From: Salana multivorans
Lineage (GTDB): Bacteria > Actinomycetota > Actinomycetes > Actinomycetales > Beutenbergiaceae
Length of the DNA stretch: 64,000 nucleotides
Reading direction: 5' to 3'
NCBI RefSeq assembly: GCF_003751805.1
Contig: NZ_RKHQ01000001.1
Span: forward strand, 682,001-746,000
Below, one piece after another: positions 54,066 through 62,741 of this stretch. The position numbers and the translations under genes were made by a program. Each line of letters begins with the position of its first letter. Within the stretch, counting starts at the first letter, position 1. Below the pieces are notes generated by a model. That model was given only the letters and a program-made list of their open reading frames with translations, did not search any database and was not told the DNA's origin.

Positions 54066-54848
54066 ATGGCAACAGCAGGTGAGACGGTCCTCGCGGCGTA
54101 CGACCTCGGGGTCTCCTACGGATACGAGCCCGTGCTGCGCGGCGTCGACCTCGAGCTGCGCGCGGGGGCGGCACCCGTCGGCGTCATCGGCCCGTCGGGC
54201 GCCGGCAAGACGACGCTCATCAACGCGCTCCGCGGCGTCATCACGCCGTCGTCGGGCCGCGTGTCCTTCCACGGCAAGCCCCTGCCCGGCAAGCTCGCCC
54301 GCAAGGACAAGCACCGCTTCGCCGGCTCCGTCCGCTCCGTGTCGCAGAACGGCATCCTGCTCCGCGACCCGCGGCTCACCGTGCAGAGCTACCTCTCCGG
54401 AGCCCTCAAGGAGGCGCGCCGCGCCGGCCGGACGCACCCGACGACGGTCGAGAGCCTGCTCAACTTCGTCGCGCTCAACGCGTCCTACTCGGGCCGCGCG
54501 ATCGCGACGCTGTCCGGCGGGGAGAAGCAGCGCGTCGCGCTCGCCCACGCCCTCGCCACGCGGCCCGACGTGCTCCTCCTCGACGAGCCGCTGACCGCGA
54601 TCGACCCCGGCCTGCGCGCCGAGGTGCTGCGCCGGCTCGGCACGCTCGCCCAGGACCTCGGGATCTCCGTGCTCGTCGTGAGCCACGACCTCGAGGCCGT
54701 CGAGCGCCTGTGCGAGACGGTCCACGTGCTCGCCGACGGCACGTTCGTCGCGTCCGGCCCGCTGCGCGAGGTGCTCATCAAGGGACGCCACCCCGTCGTC
54801 GTCGACCTCCGTCAGGCCGCGCCGCTCACGGCGCAGCGTCTGCGCTGA
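54066..54848 (+). CDS. ABC transporter ATP-binding protein, phosphonate-type
   Basis: Stand-alone ABC ATPase, 260 residues. Walker A GPSGAGKTT (about 43-51), signature LSGGEKQRVALAHALATRP, Walker B VLLLDEPLTAIDP and the H-loop VSHDLEAVERL. The pattern resembles PhnC-like import ATPases, but no permease follows, so its partner and substrate are unknown. The ATG at 54066 has a GAGAAT box six bases upstream and a weak GGGGAG site, so it may be leaderless. A DUF4032 gene follows after 82 bases. Confidence 0.85.
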   Translation: MATAGETVLAAYDLGVSYGYEPVLRGVDLELRAGAAPVGVIGPSGAGKTTLINALRGVITPSSGRVSFHGKPLPGKLARKDKHRFAGSVRSVSQNGILLRDPRLTVQSYLSGALKEARRAGRTHPTTVESLLNFVALNASYSGRAIATLSGGEKQRVALAHALATRPDVLLLDEPLTAIDPGLRAEVLRRLGTLAQDLGISVLVVSHDLEAVERLCETVHVLADGTFVASGPLREVLIKGRHPVVVDLRQAAPLTAQRLR

Positions 54849-54930
54849 CCCGGCGCCGACGGCTCCGCCCGCGGCCGTCACGCCCAGCACCCGGGCAGCT
54901 TCCCAGGCCCTTCGGACCGAACGGAACAAC

Positions 54931-56223
54931 GTGTCGAACCGTCTGCAGATCACCGCCGCGTCGCCGGACCCGGCGCTCCTCACGCTCCCGTGGCAGCTCC
55001 CGCTCGAGAACTGGCCCGAGGACCTGCTCGCCGCACTCCCGCGCGGCATCTCCCGGCACGTCGTGCGGTTCGTCCGGCTCTCGGGCCGCGTCATCGCGAT
55101 CAAGGAGATCGGCGAGTCCGTCGCCTTCCGCGAGTACGAGCTGCTGCGTCAGCTCGAGCGGCTCCAGCTCCCCGCCGTCGAGCCCGTCGGCGTCGTGTCG
55201 GGCCGCAAGTCGATCGACGGCGAGCCGCTCACCCCGGCGCTCATCACCGAGCATCTCCCGTTCTCGCTGCCCTACCGCGCGCTGTTCTCGCAGTACCTGC
55301 GACCCGACACGGCGACCCGCCTCGTCGACGCGCTCGCCGTGCTGCTCGTCCGCCTGCACCTCAACGGCTTCTACTGGGGCGACGTGTCGCTGTCCAACAC
55401 GCTGTTCCGGCGTGACGCGGGCGCGTTCGCCGCGTACCTCGTCGACGCCGAGACCGGTGACCTGCACGAGAGGCTCACCGACGGCCAGCGCGCCTACGAC
55501 CTCGAGATCGCCCGCGTCAACGTCATCGGCGAGCTGATGGACCTCGAGGCGGGCGAGATCCTCGACTCCACCGTCGACATCATCACGGTCGGCGACATGC
55601 TCGTCGTGCGCTACGACGAGCTGTGGCAGGAGCTGACGACCTCGGAGTGGTTCGAGCCGGGCGAGCTCTGGCGGGTCCAGGCGCGGATCGACCGGCTCAA
55701 CGACCTCGGGTTCGACGTCGACGAGCTCGACATGTCGACGGACATCGACGGCACCCGGATCCGGATCCAGCCGAAGGTCGTCGACGCCGGGCACCACCAC
55801 CGGCGGCTCATGCGGCTCACGGGCCTCGACGTGCAGGAGAACCAGGCGCGCCGCCTCCTCAACGACCTCGACTCCTACCGAGTCGCGACCGACCGCCAGG
55901 GCGAGGACGAGGCGTTCGTCGCCCACGACTGGCTCACCAACGTGTTCGAGCCGGCGATCCGGGCGGTCCCGCGCGAGCTGCGCGGGAAGCTCGAGCCGGC
56001 CGAGATCTTCCACGAGCTGCTCGAGCACCGCTGGTACAAGTCGCAAGAGGGTCAGACCGACCTCACGCTCGCGCAGATCACGCCCGACTACATCGAGCAC
56101 GTGCTCGCGCACCGCCCCGACGAGCAGGCCATCATCGGCCTGGACACCGCGACGCTGCGCGCGCTCGACGGCGAGGACGAGCCCGACGACGACGTCATCG
56201 ACGACGACATGATCCTGGGCTGA
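54931..56223 (+). CDS. DUF4032 protein with kinase-like fold
   Basis: 430 residues. The N-terminal 260 residues look like a lipopolysaccharide-kinase/APH-like fold: VIAIKEIGESVAFREYELL (lysine and glutamate), LLVRLHLNGFYWGDVSLSNT (a Brenner-type HxNxFYWGDxSxxN loop) and YLVDAETGDL (DFG-like). The C-terminal half matches the DUF4032 domain, with WLTNVFEPAIRAVP and an acidic end. Characterised functions are lacking; a small-molecule or protein kinase is plausible. The GTG start at 54931 has only a weak upstream site. It is probably cotranscribed with the ABC ATPase upstream. Confidence 0.82.
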   Translation: MSNRLQITAASPDPALLTLPWQLPLENWPEDLLAALPRGISRHVVRFVRLSGRVIAIKEIGESVAFREYELLRQLERLQLPAVEPVGVVSGRKSIDGEPLTPALITEHLPFSLPYRALFSQYLRPDTATRLVDALAVLLVRLHLNGFYWGDVSLSNTLFRRDAGAFAAYLVDAETGDLHERLTDGQRAYDLEIARVNVIGELMDLEAGEILDSTVDIITVGDMLVVRYDELWQELTTSEWFEPGELWRVQARIDRLNDLGFDVDELDMSTDIDGTRIRIQPKVVDAGHHHRRLMRLTGLDVQENQARRLLNDLDSYRVATDRQGEDEAFVAHDWLTNVFEPAIRAVPRELRGKLEPAEIFHELLEHRWYKSQEGQTDLTLAQITPDYIEHVLAHRPDEQAIIGLDTATLRALDGEDEPDDDVIDDDMILG

Positions 56224-56224
56224 C

Positions 56225-56240
56225 CGCTCGCCGCCGAGCG
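56225..56240. terminator. short hairpin between convergent DUF4032 and permease genes
   Basis: CGCTCG (56225-56230) and CGAGCG (56235-56240) with a four-base loop right after the DUF4032 stop; a weak candidate. Confidence 0.3.
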
Positions 56241-56250
56241 CGGCGCGGGC

Positions 56251-56991
56251 TCAGGCGTCGCGACGGACCAGGCGCGCGCCGCCGACCGCCCCGATCGCCA
56301 CGACCCAGCCGAGGGCGACGAGCGCGCCGGTCCCCGGCGTCAGCACCGTGTCGCTCGCGTCGTAGAGCTGCTGCGCCGCCCGGTCGGGCAGCCAGCGCGC
56401 GACGTCCGTCCGCATCGCGAGGAGCGGGGAGACGACGAGGACGAGCGCGAGCGTCCCGACCAGCGCCGGCACGAGGTGCCGCAGCAGCAGCGCGACCGCG
56501 AGGGCGAGCATCGCGATCAGCACGAGGTACCCGGCGGCCCCGGCGGCGGACCGGACGACCTCGCCGGGCCCCCCGTCCGACCCGGCGCCGTCGGAGGAGT
56601 CCCCGGCCGCGCGGTCGAGCACCACCCACGCGGCGGCCAGCGTGGCGGCGACCGTCCCGACGGCCGTGACGCACGCGACCAGCAGGGTCGCCGCGGTCTT
56701 GGCGACCAGCAGGAGGGACCGGTCCGGCACCGCGGCGAGGCTCGTCCGGATCTGGCTGCCGGCGTACTCGTGCGCGACGGGCAGCACGCCGAGCAGCACG
56801 AACCCGGCCTGGACGAACGGGACCGCCTGGAGCGTCGCGTCCACCGCGTCGACGTCCCAGCCGCCGTCGACGGCCGACGCCGCGAGCGCCGCCCCCAGCA
56901 CGGCGCCGGCCAGCACCGTCCCGAGGACCGTGAGCAGGACGATCGGCAGGGTCCGGAGCTTGTCGAGCTCGGCCGCGAGCGCCCGTCTCAT
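56251..56991 (-). CDS. ABC-2 type transporter permease (second)
   Basis: Six-helix ABC-2 exporter permease, 246 residues. N-terminus MRRALAAELDKLRTLPIVLL is typical, with a cytoplasmic entry region then helices; HEYAGSQIRTSLAAVPDR in the first loop is characteristic. Starts at ATG 56991, overlapping the first permease gene as ATGA. It is paralogous to that permease. Substrate unknown; an antimicrobial-peptide or antibiotic exporter is likely from the neighbouring two-component system. Confidence 0.85.
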   Translation of the reverse strand: MRRALAAELDKLRTLPIVLLTVLGTVLAGAVLGAALAASAVDGGWDVDAVDATLQAVPFVQAGFVLLGVLPVAHEYAGSQIRTSLAAVPDRSLLLVAKTAATLLVACVTAVGTVAATLAAAWVVLDRAAGDSSDGAGSDGGPGEVVRSAAGAAGYLVLIAMLALAVALLLRHLVPALVGTLALVLVVSPLLAMRTDVARWLPDRAAQQLYDASDTVLTPGTGALVALGWVVAIGAVGGARLVRRDA

Positions 56992-57776
56992 GCGTCCCGC
57001 CTGCGCAGCACGAGCGCGGCGACGGCGAGCAGCGCCACCGTCCACCCGGCCATGACGAGCGTGCCCGGCCCGGCGTCCAGCCCGCCCTCGAGCGTGTACG
57101 GCCCGTCGAACAGCCGGCGTCCGGCCATGTCCGGCAGCCAGTGCGCCAGCGGCGTGACGTTGGTCAGCAGGAGCGAGAACGAGACGAGCGAGCTGTTCAT
57201 CACGAGCACGATGAGCGGGATGACGCCGCTGCGCGTCAGCGTCGTGATCGCGAGCGCGATGAGTCCCGTCAGCGTCCAGTAGAGGGTGCCGCCGAGGCAG
57301 CGCGTCACGGCCGCGTCGACCGCCACGTGCTCGACGGCCAGGTCGCCCATGAGGAGCCGCGCGATCAGGACCGTCGTCGGCAGCGTCACGGCGGCGATCC
57401 CCACGACGAGGACGACGACGGCGCCCGCCTTCGCGAGCAGCAGGCCGATCCGCCGGGGCACGGCCGTCAGGGTGGTGCCGATCTGCCGACCGCCCCCGGC
57501 GTCCTGGCTGTTCGCGGTGTACTCGCTGCCCATGACGACGACGCCGATGACGACCGCGCCGACCGTCCCCAGCGGCATCGCGGCGAAGGCGGTCTCGAAC
57601 GGCGAGGAGTCCGCCAGCATCTCGGGGTGCCCGGAGGCGAGCGCGGAGCGCGACGTCGTCGCGTTGAGCACCGTGAGGGCGATGGACCCGAGCATCGCGA
57701 CCGCCGCCCCGGCCCAGACGGCCGGGAGCGTGAGGCACTTGTGCAGCTCGGCCAGCAGCGAGCGCGGGAACGTCAT
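56988..57776 (-). CDS. ABC-2 type transporter permease (first)
   Basis: Six-helix membrane protein, 262 residues, starting MTFPRSLLAELHKCLTLP with the ABC-2 amphipathic entry segment; MGSEYTANSQDAG and GTTLTAVPRRIGLLLAK match the equivalent loop of the second permease. Start at 57776 overlaps the ATPase gene as ATGA, and its own stop overlaps the second permease as ATGA, so ATPase and both permeases are coupled. Confidence 0.85.
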   Translation of the reverse strand: MTFPRSLLAELHKCLTLPAVWAGAAVAMLGSIALTVLNATTSRSALASGHPEMLADSSPFETAFAAMPLGTVGAVVIGVVVMGSEYTANSQDAGGGRQIGTTLTAVPRRIGLLLAKAGAVVVLVVGIAAVTLPTTVLIARLLMGDLAVEHVAVDAAVTRCLGGTLYWTLTGLIALAITTLTRSGVIPLIVLVMNSSLVSFSLLLTNVTPLAHWLPDMAGRRLFDGPYTLEGGLDAGPGTLVMAGWTVALLAVAALVLRRRDA

Positions 57777-58477
57777 CGGGCACCCCCGTCGGTGAGCGCG
57801 AAGAACGCCTCCTCCAGGTCGGCGTGCCCGGCCGTGACCTCGGCCAGGCCGCCGGCGGCGACGACGCGGCCCCCGGCGATGACGACGAGGTCGTCGGCGA
57901 GGCCCGCGACCTCGCTCATGAGGTGGCTCGACAGCAGGACCGTCCCACCGTCGTCGGCGTGCCCCCGCAGCAGCCCCCGGATCCACCGGATGCCCTCGGG
58001 GTCGAGGCCGTTGACCGGCTCGTCCAGCACGAGCACCTCGGGCTCGCCGAGCAGCGCGGTGGCCAGCCCGAGCCGCTGTCCCATCCCGAGTGAGTAGCGG
58101 CCGACGCGCATCCGGGCGTGCTCGGCCAGCCCGACCGCCGCGAGCGCCTGGTCGACCCGCCGCCGCGGGATGCCGTTGCTCCGCGCCACCCAGGCGAGGT
58201 GGTCCCGCGCCCGCCGCGAGCGGTGGGCGCCCGACCCGTCGAGCATCGACCCGACCGTGCGCAGGGGCGCCCGCAGGTCGCGGTAGGGCCGGCCTCCGAC
58301 GAGGGCGCGGCCGCCGTCGGCGCGGTCGAGGCCGAGCAGGACGCGCAGCGTCGACGACTTCCCGGCGCCGTTCGGCCCGAGGAAGGCGGTGACGCGGCCC
58401 GGTCGGGCCTCGAAGCTGACGCGGTCGAGGACGGCGCGGGGACCGTGGTGCTTGACGAGTTCGTCGATGGTGAGCAT
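57773..58477 (-). CDS. ABC transporter ATPase of a drug-export type
   Basis: 234-residue ATPase of the CcmA/DrrA-like class. Walker A GPNGAGKSST (about 34-43), signature YSLGMGQRLGLATALLG (degenerate LSGGQ, as usual in this class), Walker B VLVLDEPVNGLDP and SSHLMSEVAGL. It energises the two adjacent permeases. ATG 58477 has GGGGGC upstream. Divergent from the histidine kinase gene, 131 bases apart, an arrangement often seen for antibiotic-sensing resistance modules. Confidence 0.9.
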   Translation of the reverse strand: MLTIDELVKHHGPRAVLDRVSFEARPGRVTAFLGPNGAGKSSTLRVLLGLDRADGGRALVGGRPYRDLRAPLRTVGSMLDGSGAHRSRRARDHLAWVARSNGIPRRRVDQALAAVGLAEHARMRVGRYSLGMGQRLGLATALLGEPEVLVLDEPVNGLDPEGIRWIRGLLRGHADDGGTVLLSSHLMSEVAGLADDLVVIAGGRVVAAGGLAEVTAGHADLEEAFFALTDGGAR

Positions 58478-58595
58478 GCCCCCAGCCCACCCGGTGCGGC
58501 CGCCGGCGTCATCGGGCCGGGGTCAGGACCTCGCGGCGCGGCTGCGACCCCGGTCCGTCGGACCCTGGTCCGATGTGCCGGGCGACCCGCGCTCC

Positions 58596-58601
58596 TACAC
58601 T
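58596..58601 (+). promoter_or_regulatory. leaderless-type -10 box before the histidine kinase gene
   Basis: TACACT, seven bases before the GTG at 58609. Confidence 0.5.
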
Positions 58602-58608
58602 CGACCGG

Positions 58609-59511
58609 GTGCAGCCACTCGACCGGACGATCGACGGGCCCGACGGCCCGCGGGACCGTCCCGTCCTGCGCTCACGCGTGTGGCCGATCGCGCTCGGCGG
58701 GCTCGCCGTCCTGATCGCCGTCCTCGCGACGGTGGGGGTCGACCACCCACCGGCGACGACCGTGACGCTCGCGTTCACGCTCGTCGTCACCGCCGTCGTG
58801 CTCACCTGGGCGGCCCTGCGCACGCGGGCGCAGCGCCGCGACTACGAGCACGAGCTCACGGCGTGGGCGGCGGAGCGCGCGGTGCACGCCGAGCGGCTGC
58901 GGATCGCGCGGGACCTGCACGACCTCGCCTCGCACGGCCTGGGCCTGGTGACGCTGCGCGCGGCCGCGGCGCGGACCGTCGCCGGGCCGGACGGCGACGC
59001 CGAGCGCGTCCAGGCCCTCGCCGACATCGAGCGCGCCGGCCGGCGCGCGACGCACGAGCTGCGCCGGATGCTCACCGTGCTCCGCGACCCCGAGGCCGAG
59101 GCGCCGCTGCGCCCGGCCGACACCCTCGCCGACCTGCCGGCCATCGTGGCCGCGACCGGCGCCACCGGGGTCCGCGCGACGCTGACGGACGCGTCGGCGG
59201 GTTCCGTCACCGCCGGGGCGCAGGTCGCCGTGTGCGCCGTCGTCCGCGAGGGGCTGGCGAACGTCGCCCGCCACGCGGGGCCGACCGCGGCGCGGGTCGA
59301 CGTGCGCCGCGAGCCGGGCGGTGTGGTCGTCGTGGTCGACGACGACGGACCGGTCCCCGGGTGGCGGCCGCACCCGGGCGCCGGCCACGGCCTGGCCGGG
59401 CTGGCCGAGCGCGTCGCGGCCATGGACGGCACGCTGGAGGCCGGGACGCGCGGGTCCGGGTTCCGCCTCGCGGCGCGGCTGCCGGACGCCGGGGAGCCGG
59501 CCGCGCGATGA
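58609..59511 (+). CDS. sensor histidine kinase, NarL/DesK type
   Basis: 300 residues. Two N-terminal helices (about 25-45 and 50-70) with no large sensor domain, then the HisKA_3 dimerisation domain with phospho-His104 in RIARDLHDLASHGLG, and a HATPase domain with VREGLANVARHA, VVVVDDDGPV and GHGLAGLAERV. Such short kinases often respond through an associated transporter; the divergent ABC exporter is the obvious partner. GTG 58609 is chosen because of the TANNNT box; an ATG at 58573 is possible. The stop overlaps the regulator gene as ATGA. Confidence 0.9.
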   Translation: MQPLDRTIDGPDGPRDRPVLRSRVWPIALGGLAVLIAVLATVGVDHPPATTVTLAFTLVVTAVVLTWAALRTRAQRRDYEHELTAWAAERAVHAERLRIARDLHDLASHGLGLVTLRAAAARTVAGPDGDAERVQALADIERAGRRATHELRRMLTVLRDPEAEAPLRPADTLADLPAIVAATGATGVRATLTDASAGSVTAGAQVAVCAVVREGLANVARHAGPTAARVDVRREPGGVVVVVDDDGPVPGWRPHPGAGHGLAGLAERVAAMDGTLEAGTRGSGFRLAARLPDAGEPAAR

Positions 59512-60227
59512 CCGCCGCCCCCGTCCGCGTCCTCGTCGTCGACGACGAGCCGCTCATCCGGCACAGCCTGCGCGTCATCCTCGAGGGCGCGCGGGACCTC
59601 GCCGTCGTCGCCGAGGCGGCGACGGGTGAGGACGCGGTCGCGCAGGCCGTCCGGACGCGGCCCGACGTCGTGCTCATGGACATCCGCATGCCCGGCGGCG
59701 ACGGGCTCGAGGCCACGCGACGGATCACGACGGACCCCGCGCTCACCGGCACCCGGGTCCTCGTGCTCAGCATGTTCGAGCTGGACTCCTACGTGAACCT
59801 CGCCCTGCGCGGCGGCGCGAGCGGGTTCCTGCTCAAGGACAGCGAGCCCGAGCTGCTCGTCGACGCGGTCCGCCGCACGCACGCCGGGGAGTCGCTGTTC
59901 GCCCCGACAATCCTCACCCGCCTCGTCGCCCACTACCTCGACGGGACCGCCCGGTCGACGCGGTCGGGGCCGCGGCGACCGGCCACCCTGACGGAGCGCG
60001 AGACCGAGGTGCTCACGCTGGTCGGCCGCGGCCTGTCCAACCACGAGATCGCCGAGGCGCTCGTCATCTCGATGGGCACCGTCAAGACGCACGTCGGCAA
60101 CCTGCTGGCCAAGCTCGCGGCGCGCGACCGGGCACAGCTCGTCATCGCGGCCTACGACCACGGCCTCGTCCGGGCGGGCGAGGGCGGTCAGGACGTCGCG
60201 GCCTCGCGCTGGCGCGCCACCTCGTAG
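59508..60227 (+). CDS. response regulator, NarL/LuxR family
   Basis: 239 residues. Receiver domain with Asp12, Asp13 and phospho-acceptor Asp58 (VVLMDIRMPGGDG), switch region LVLSMFELDSYV and Lys in GFLLKDSEPELL. LuxR-type helix-turn-helix in the C-terminal part: LTERETEVLTLVGRGLSNHE, then IAEALVISMGTVKTHV. The final 13 codons overlap the converging rlmB gene on the opposite strand by 40 bases. It probably controls the adjacent ABC exporter. Confidence 0.94.
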   Translation: MTAAPVRVLVVDDEPLIRHSLRVILEGARDLAVVAEAATGEDAVAQAVRTRPDVVLMDIRMPGGDGLEATRRITTDPALTGTRVLVLSMFELDSYVNLALRGGASGFLLKDSEPELLVDAVRRTHAGESLFAPTILTRLVAHYLDGTARSTRSGPRRPATLTERETEVLTLVGRGLSNHEIAEALVISMGTVKTHVGNLLAKLAARDRAQLVIAAYDHGLVRAGEGGQDVAASRWRATS

Positions 60228-61165
60228 AGCGCGAGCGACGCCGCGACCGAGGCGTTGAGCGACTCGACGGACGAGGCGATCGGGATCGCCGCGACGACGT
60301 CGCAGTTCTGCCGGACCAGCCGGGACAGGCCCTTGCCCTCCGACCCGGCCACGAGCACGACCGGTCCGTCGGCGACCGCGAGGTCGGCGATGTCGGTCGA
60401 GCCGTCGCCGTCCAGCCCGACGACGAAGCAGCCGGCCTCCTTGAGGTCCTGCAGCGCGCGCACGAGGTTCGTCGCGCGCGCGACCGGCACGCGGGCGGCG
60501 GCGCCGGCCGAGGTCTTCCAGGCGGCGGCGTTGACGCCGGCCGAGCGCCGCTCGGGGACGAGGACGCCGCTGGCCCCGAACGCACCGGCGGAGCGGATGA
60601 TCGCCCCGAGGTTGCGCGGGTCCGTGATGCCGTCGAGCGCCACGACCAGCGCGGGGACGCCGGCCGCCTCGGCCGCGTCGACCAGGTCGAGCGGCTCGGC
60701 GTAGGTGTACTCCTCGATCGTCAGCAGCACGCCCTGGTGCACGGCGCGATCGCTCATGACGTCGAGGTCGGTCTTGGTGGTCTCGATGAGCGGCAGGCCG
60801 GAACCGGTCGCGAGCCGGAGGATCTCGCGCACCCGGTCGTCCGCCTCGACGCTCGCGGCCACGTGCAGCGACCGCGCGGGCGCCCCGGCTCGGAGCGCCT
60901 CGACGACGGCGTTGCGGCCGACGACGATCTCGTGGCCGCGGGCGCGGGCCGAGCCCGCCGGACGGCCCTGCTTGGGCTTGGTCGCGTCGCGCTTGGCCGC
61001 GGCCGCCGCCCGGCGCGCGGCCGGGTGCCCGACGCGGTCGACCGCCTTCGGCGTCGGGCCGCGCCCCTCGAGCGCCTGTCGGCCGTGGCCGCCCGTGCCG
61101 ACGCGCGCGCCCTTCTTCGAGCCCGGCTTGCGCACCGCGCCCCGTCGCTGGGAGTTCCCCGCCAT
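60188..61165 (-). CDS. rlmB: 23S rRNA (guanosine-2'-O-) methyltransferase, RlmB family
   Basis: SpoU-type SPOUT methyltransferase, 325 residues. A basic, Ala/Gly/Arg/Lys-rich N-terminal tail (1-75) precedes the substrate-binding domain beginning VVGRNAVVEALRAG. The knotted SPOUT motifs are DGITDPRNLGAIIRSAGAFG, LVAGSEGKGLSRLV and IPIASSVESLNASVAASLAL, complete. Start ATG 61165 has GGAGAG upstream; it lies 58 bases after cysS, matching the order seen in mycobacteria. Confidence 0.95.
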   Translation of the reverse strand: MAGNSQRRGAVRKPGSKKGARVGTGGHGRQALEGRGPTPKAVDRVGHPAARRAAAAAKRDATKPKQGRPAGSARARGHEIVVGRNAVVEALRAGAPARSLHVAASVEADDRVREILRLATGSGLPLIETTKTDLDVMSDRAVHQGVLLTIEEYTYAEPLDLVDAAEAAGVPALVVALDGITDPRNLGAIIRSAGAFGASGVLVPERRSAGVNAAAWKTSAGAAARVPVARATNLVRALQDLKEAGCFVVGLDGDGSTDIADLAVADGPVVLVAGSEGKGLSRLVRQNCDVVAAIPIASSVESLNASVAASLALYEVARQREAATS

Positions 61166-61223
61166 CACTTCTCTCCTGCCATCGGTCTCACACTCACGGC
61201 TCGCCGCCCTCGCCCCGGCCTCG

Positions 61224-62639
61224 TCAGCCGCGGACGCTCCAGCGCGCGCCGTCGGGTCCGTCCTCGACGACCACGCCGGCCGCCGCGAGCCGGTCGCGCA
61301 GCTCGTCGGCCCGGGACCAGTCCCGGTCCGCCCGGGCGCTCGCCCGCTCCTCGAGCGCCGCCGTCACGAGGACGTCGAGCGCGTCGCGGGCGGCGCCGTC
61401 CCCGTCGCTCGACGCGCGCCACCGCGGCGCGAGCGGGTCGAGCCCGAGGACGTCGAGCATCGCTCGCAGGACGAGCGCCGCCGCTCCCGCGGCGGCGGTG
61501 TCGCCGGCGGCGAGTGCGGTGTTCCCGCGGCGCAGCCACTCGTGCACGACGGCGAGGGCCGCGGCGACGTTGACGTCGTCGTCCATCGCGGCGACGAACT
61601 CGGCCGGCAGGTCCGCCGCGGCCACCTCCTCGAGCGCGGCCTCCCCGGCGACCTCGGTCGCGCGGGTCACGAAGCCGGAGAACCGCTCCCAGGCCGCGGC
61701 CGCGTCGGCCAGCGTCTCGTCGGAGAACTCGACGGTCGAGCGGTAGTGGACGCCGGCGAGCGCGAGCCGCAGGACGGGGGCGCCGGCCCGGGCGAGCACG
61801 TTGGGGACGGAGAGGTAGTTGCCGAGCGACTTGCTCATCTTCTCCCCGCCCGAGGTGACCCAGGCGTTGTGCAGCCAGTACCGCGCGAACGGGTACCCGG
61901 CGGCGTGGCTCTGCGCCTGCTCGTTCTCGTGGTGGGGGAAGCGCAGGTCGATGCCGCCGCCGTGGATGTCGAAGGTGTCGCCGAGGTAGCGCTGCGCCAT
62001 CGCGGAGCACTCGAGGTGCCAGCCGGGCCTGCCGCGACCGAACGGGGTGTCCCACGAGGCCGTCGCCGGCTCTCCGGGGCGTGCCGCCTTCCACAGGGCG
62101 AAGTCCTGCGGGGAGCGCTTCTCGGGGGAGGCGTCGTCGTCCGGCTCGAGGTTCTCCAGCCGCTGGTGCGTGAGCGAGCCGTAGTCGGGCAGCGAGCGGA
62201 CGTCGAACCAGACGTTGCCCTCCGCGCCCCGGTAGGCGTGCCCGCGCGCCACGAGGAGCTCCATGAGCGCGATCATCTCGGGCACGTGCCCCGTGGCCCG
62301 CGGCTCGTAGCTGGGCGGCAGGACGCCGAGCGCGTCGTAGGCGGCGGAGAACTCGCGCTCGTAGCGGTAGGCCCACGCCCACCACGCGGCGTCGTTCGCC
62401 GCGGCCTTCTGGAGGATCTTGTCGTCGATGTCCGTGACGTTGCGGACGAGCGTCACCTCGTAGCCGCTGCGCCGCAGCCAGCGCACGAGGACGTCGAAGG
62501 CGATGGCCGAGCGCAGGTGCCCGACGTGGGGCTCCCCCTGCACCGTGGCGCCGCAGACGTACATGCCGACCCGACCGGGTGTCAGGGGCACGAAGTCTCG
62601 CTGGCTCCGCGACGCGGAGTCGTACAGGCGCAGGCTCAC
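61224..62639 (-). CDS. cysS: cysteinyl-tRNA synthetase
   Basis: Class I aminoacyl-tRNA synthetase charging tRNA-Cys, 471 residues. Zinc ligands begin with Cys29 in [17 protein letters not shown], which also holds the HIGH-type motif; the others are in [11 protein letters not shown] and [10 protein letters not shown]. The KMSKS loop is [12 protein letters not shown]. Although GTG 62645 would also be in frame, GTG 62639 lies exactly six bases after a TAGGGT box and is preferred as a leaderless start, giving [10 protein letters not shown]. Confidence 0.96.
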   Translation of the reverse strand: MSLRLYDSASRSQRDFVPLTPGRVGMYVCGATVQGEPHVGHLRSAIAFDVLVRWLRRSGYEVTLVRNVTDIDDKILQKAAANDAAWWAWAYRYEREFSAAYDALGVLPPSYEPRATGHVPEMIALMELLVARGHAYRGAEGNVWFDVRSLPDYGSLTHQRLENLEPDDDASPEKRSPQDFALWKAARPGEPATASWDTPFGRGRPGWHLECSAMAQRYLGDTFDIHGGGIDLRFPHHENEQAQSHAAGYPFARYWLHNAWVTSGGEKMSKSLGNYLSVPNVLARAGAPVLRLALAGVHYRSTVEFSDETLADAAAAWERFSGFVTRATEVAGEAALEEVAAADLPAEFVAAMDDDVNVAAALAVVHEWLRRGNTALAAGDTAAAGAAALVLRAMLDVLGLDPLAPRWRASSDGDGAARDALDVLVTAALEERASARADRDWSRADELRDRLAAAGVVVEDGPDGARWSVRG

Positions 62640-62645
62640 CGACAC

Positions 62646-62651
62646 ACCCTA
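62646..62651 (-). promoter_or_regulatory. leaderless-type -10 box that decides the cysS start
   Basis: TAGGGT on the minus strand. It abuts GTG 62645, which therefore cannot be within the transcript, and lies six bases before GTG 62639. Confidence 0.55.
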
Positions 62652-62741
62652 CCGAGAACGGCGGCGAAGCCCTCGCCCGCCGCCGCCCGTCTCACGCGCT
62701 GCGCGTCGGCACGGACACCCGCGACGGGCGCCGGGGCCGGA

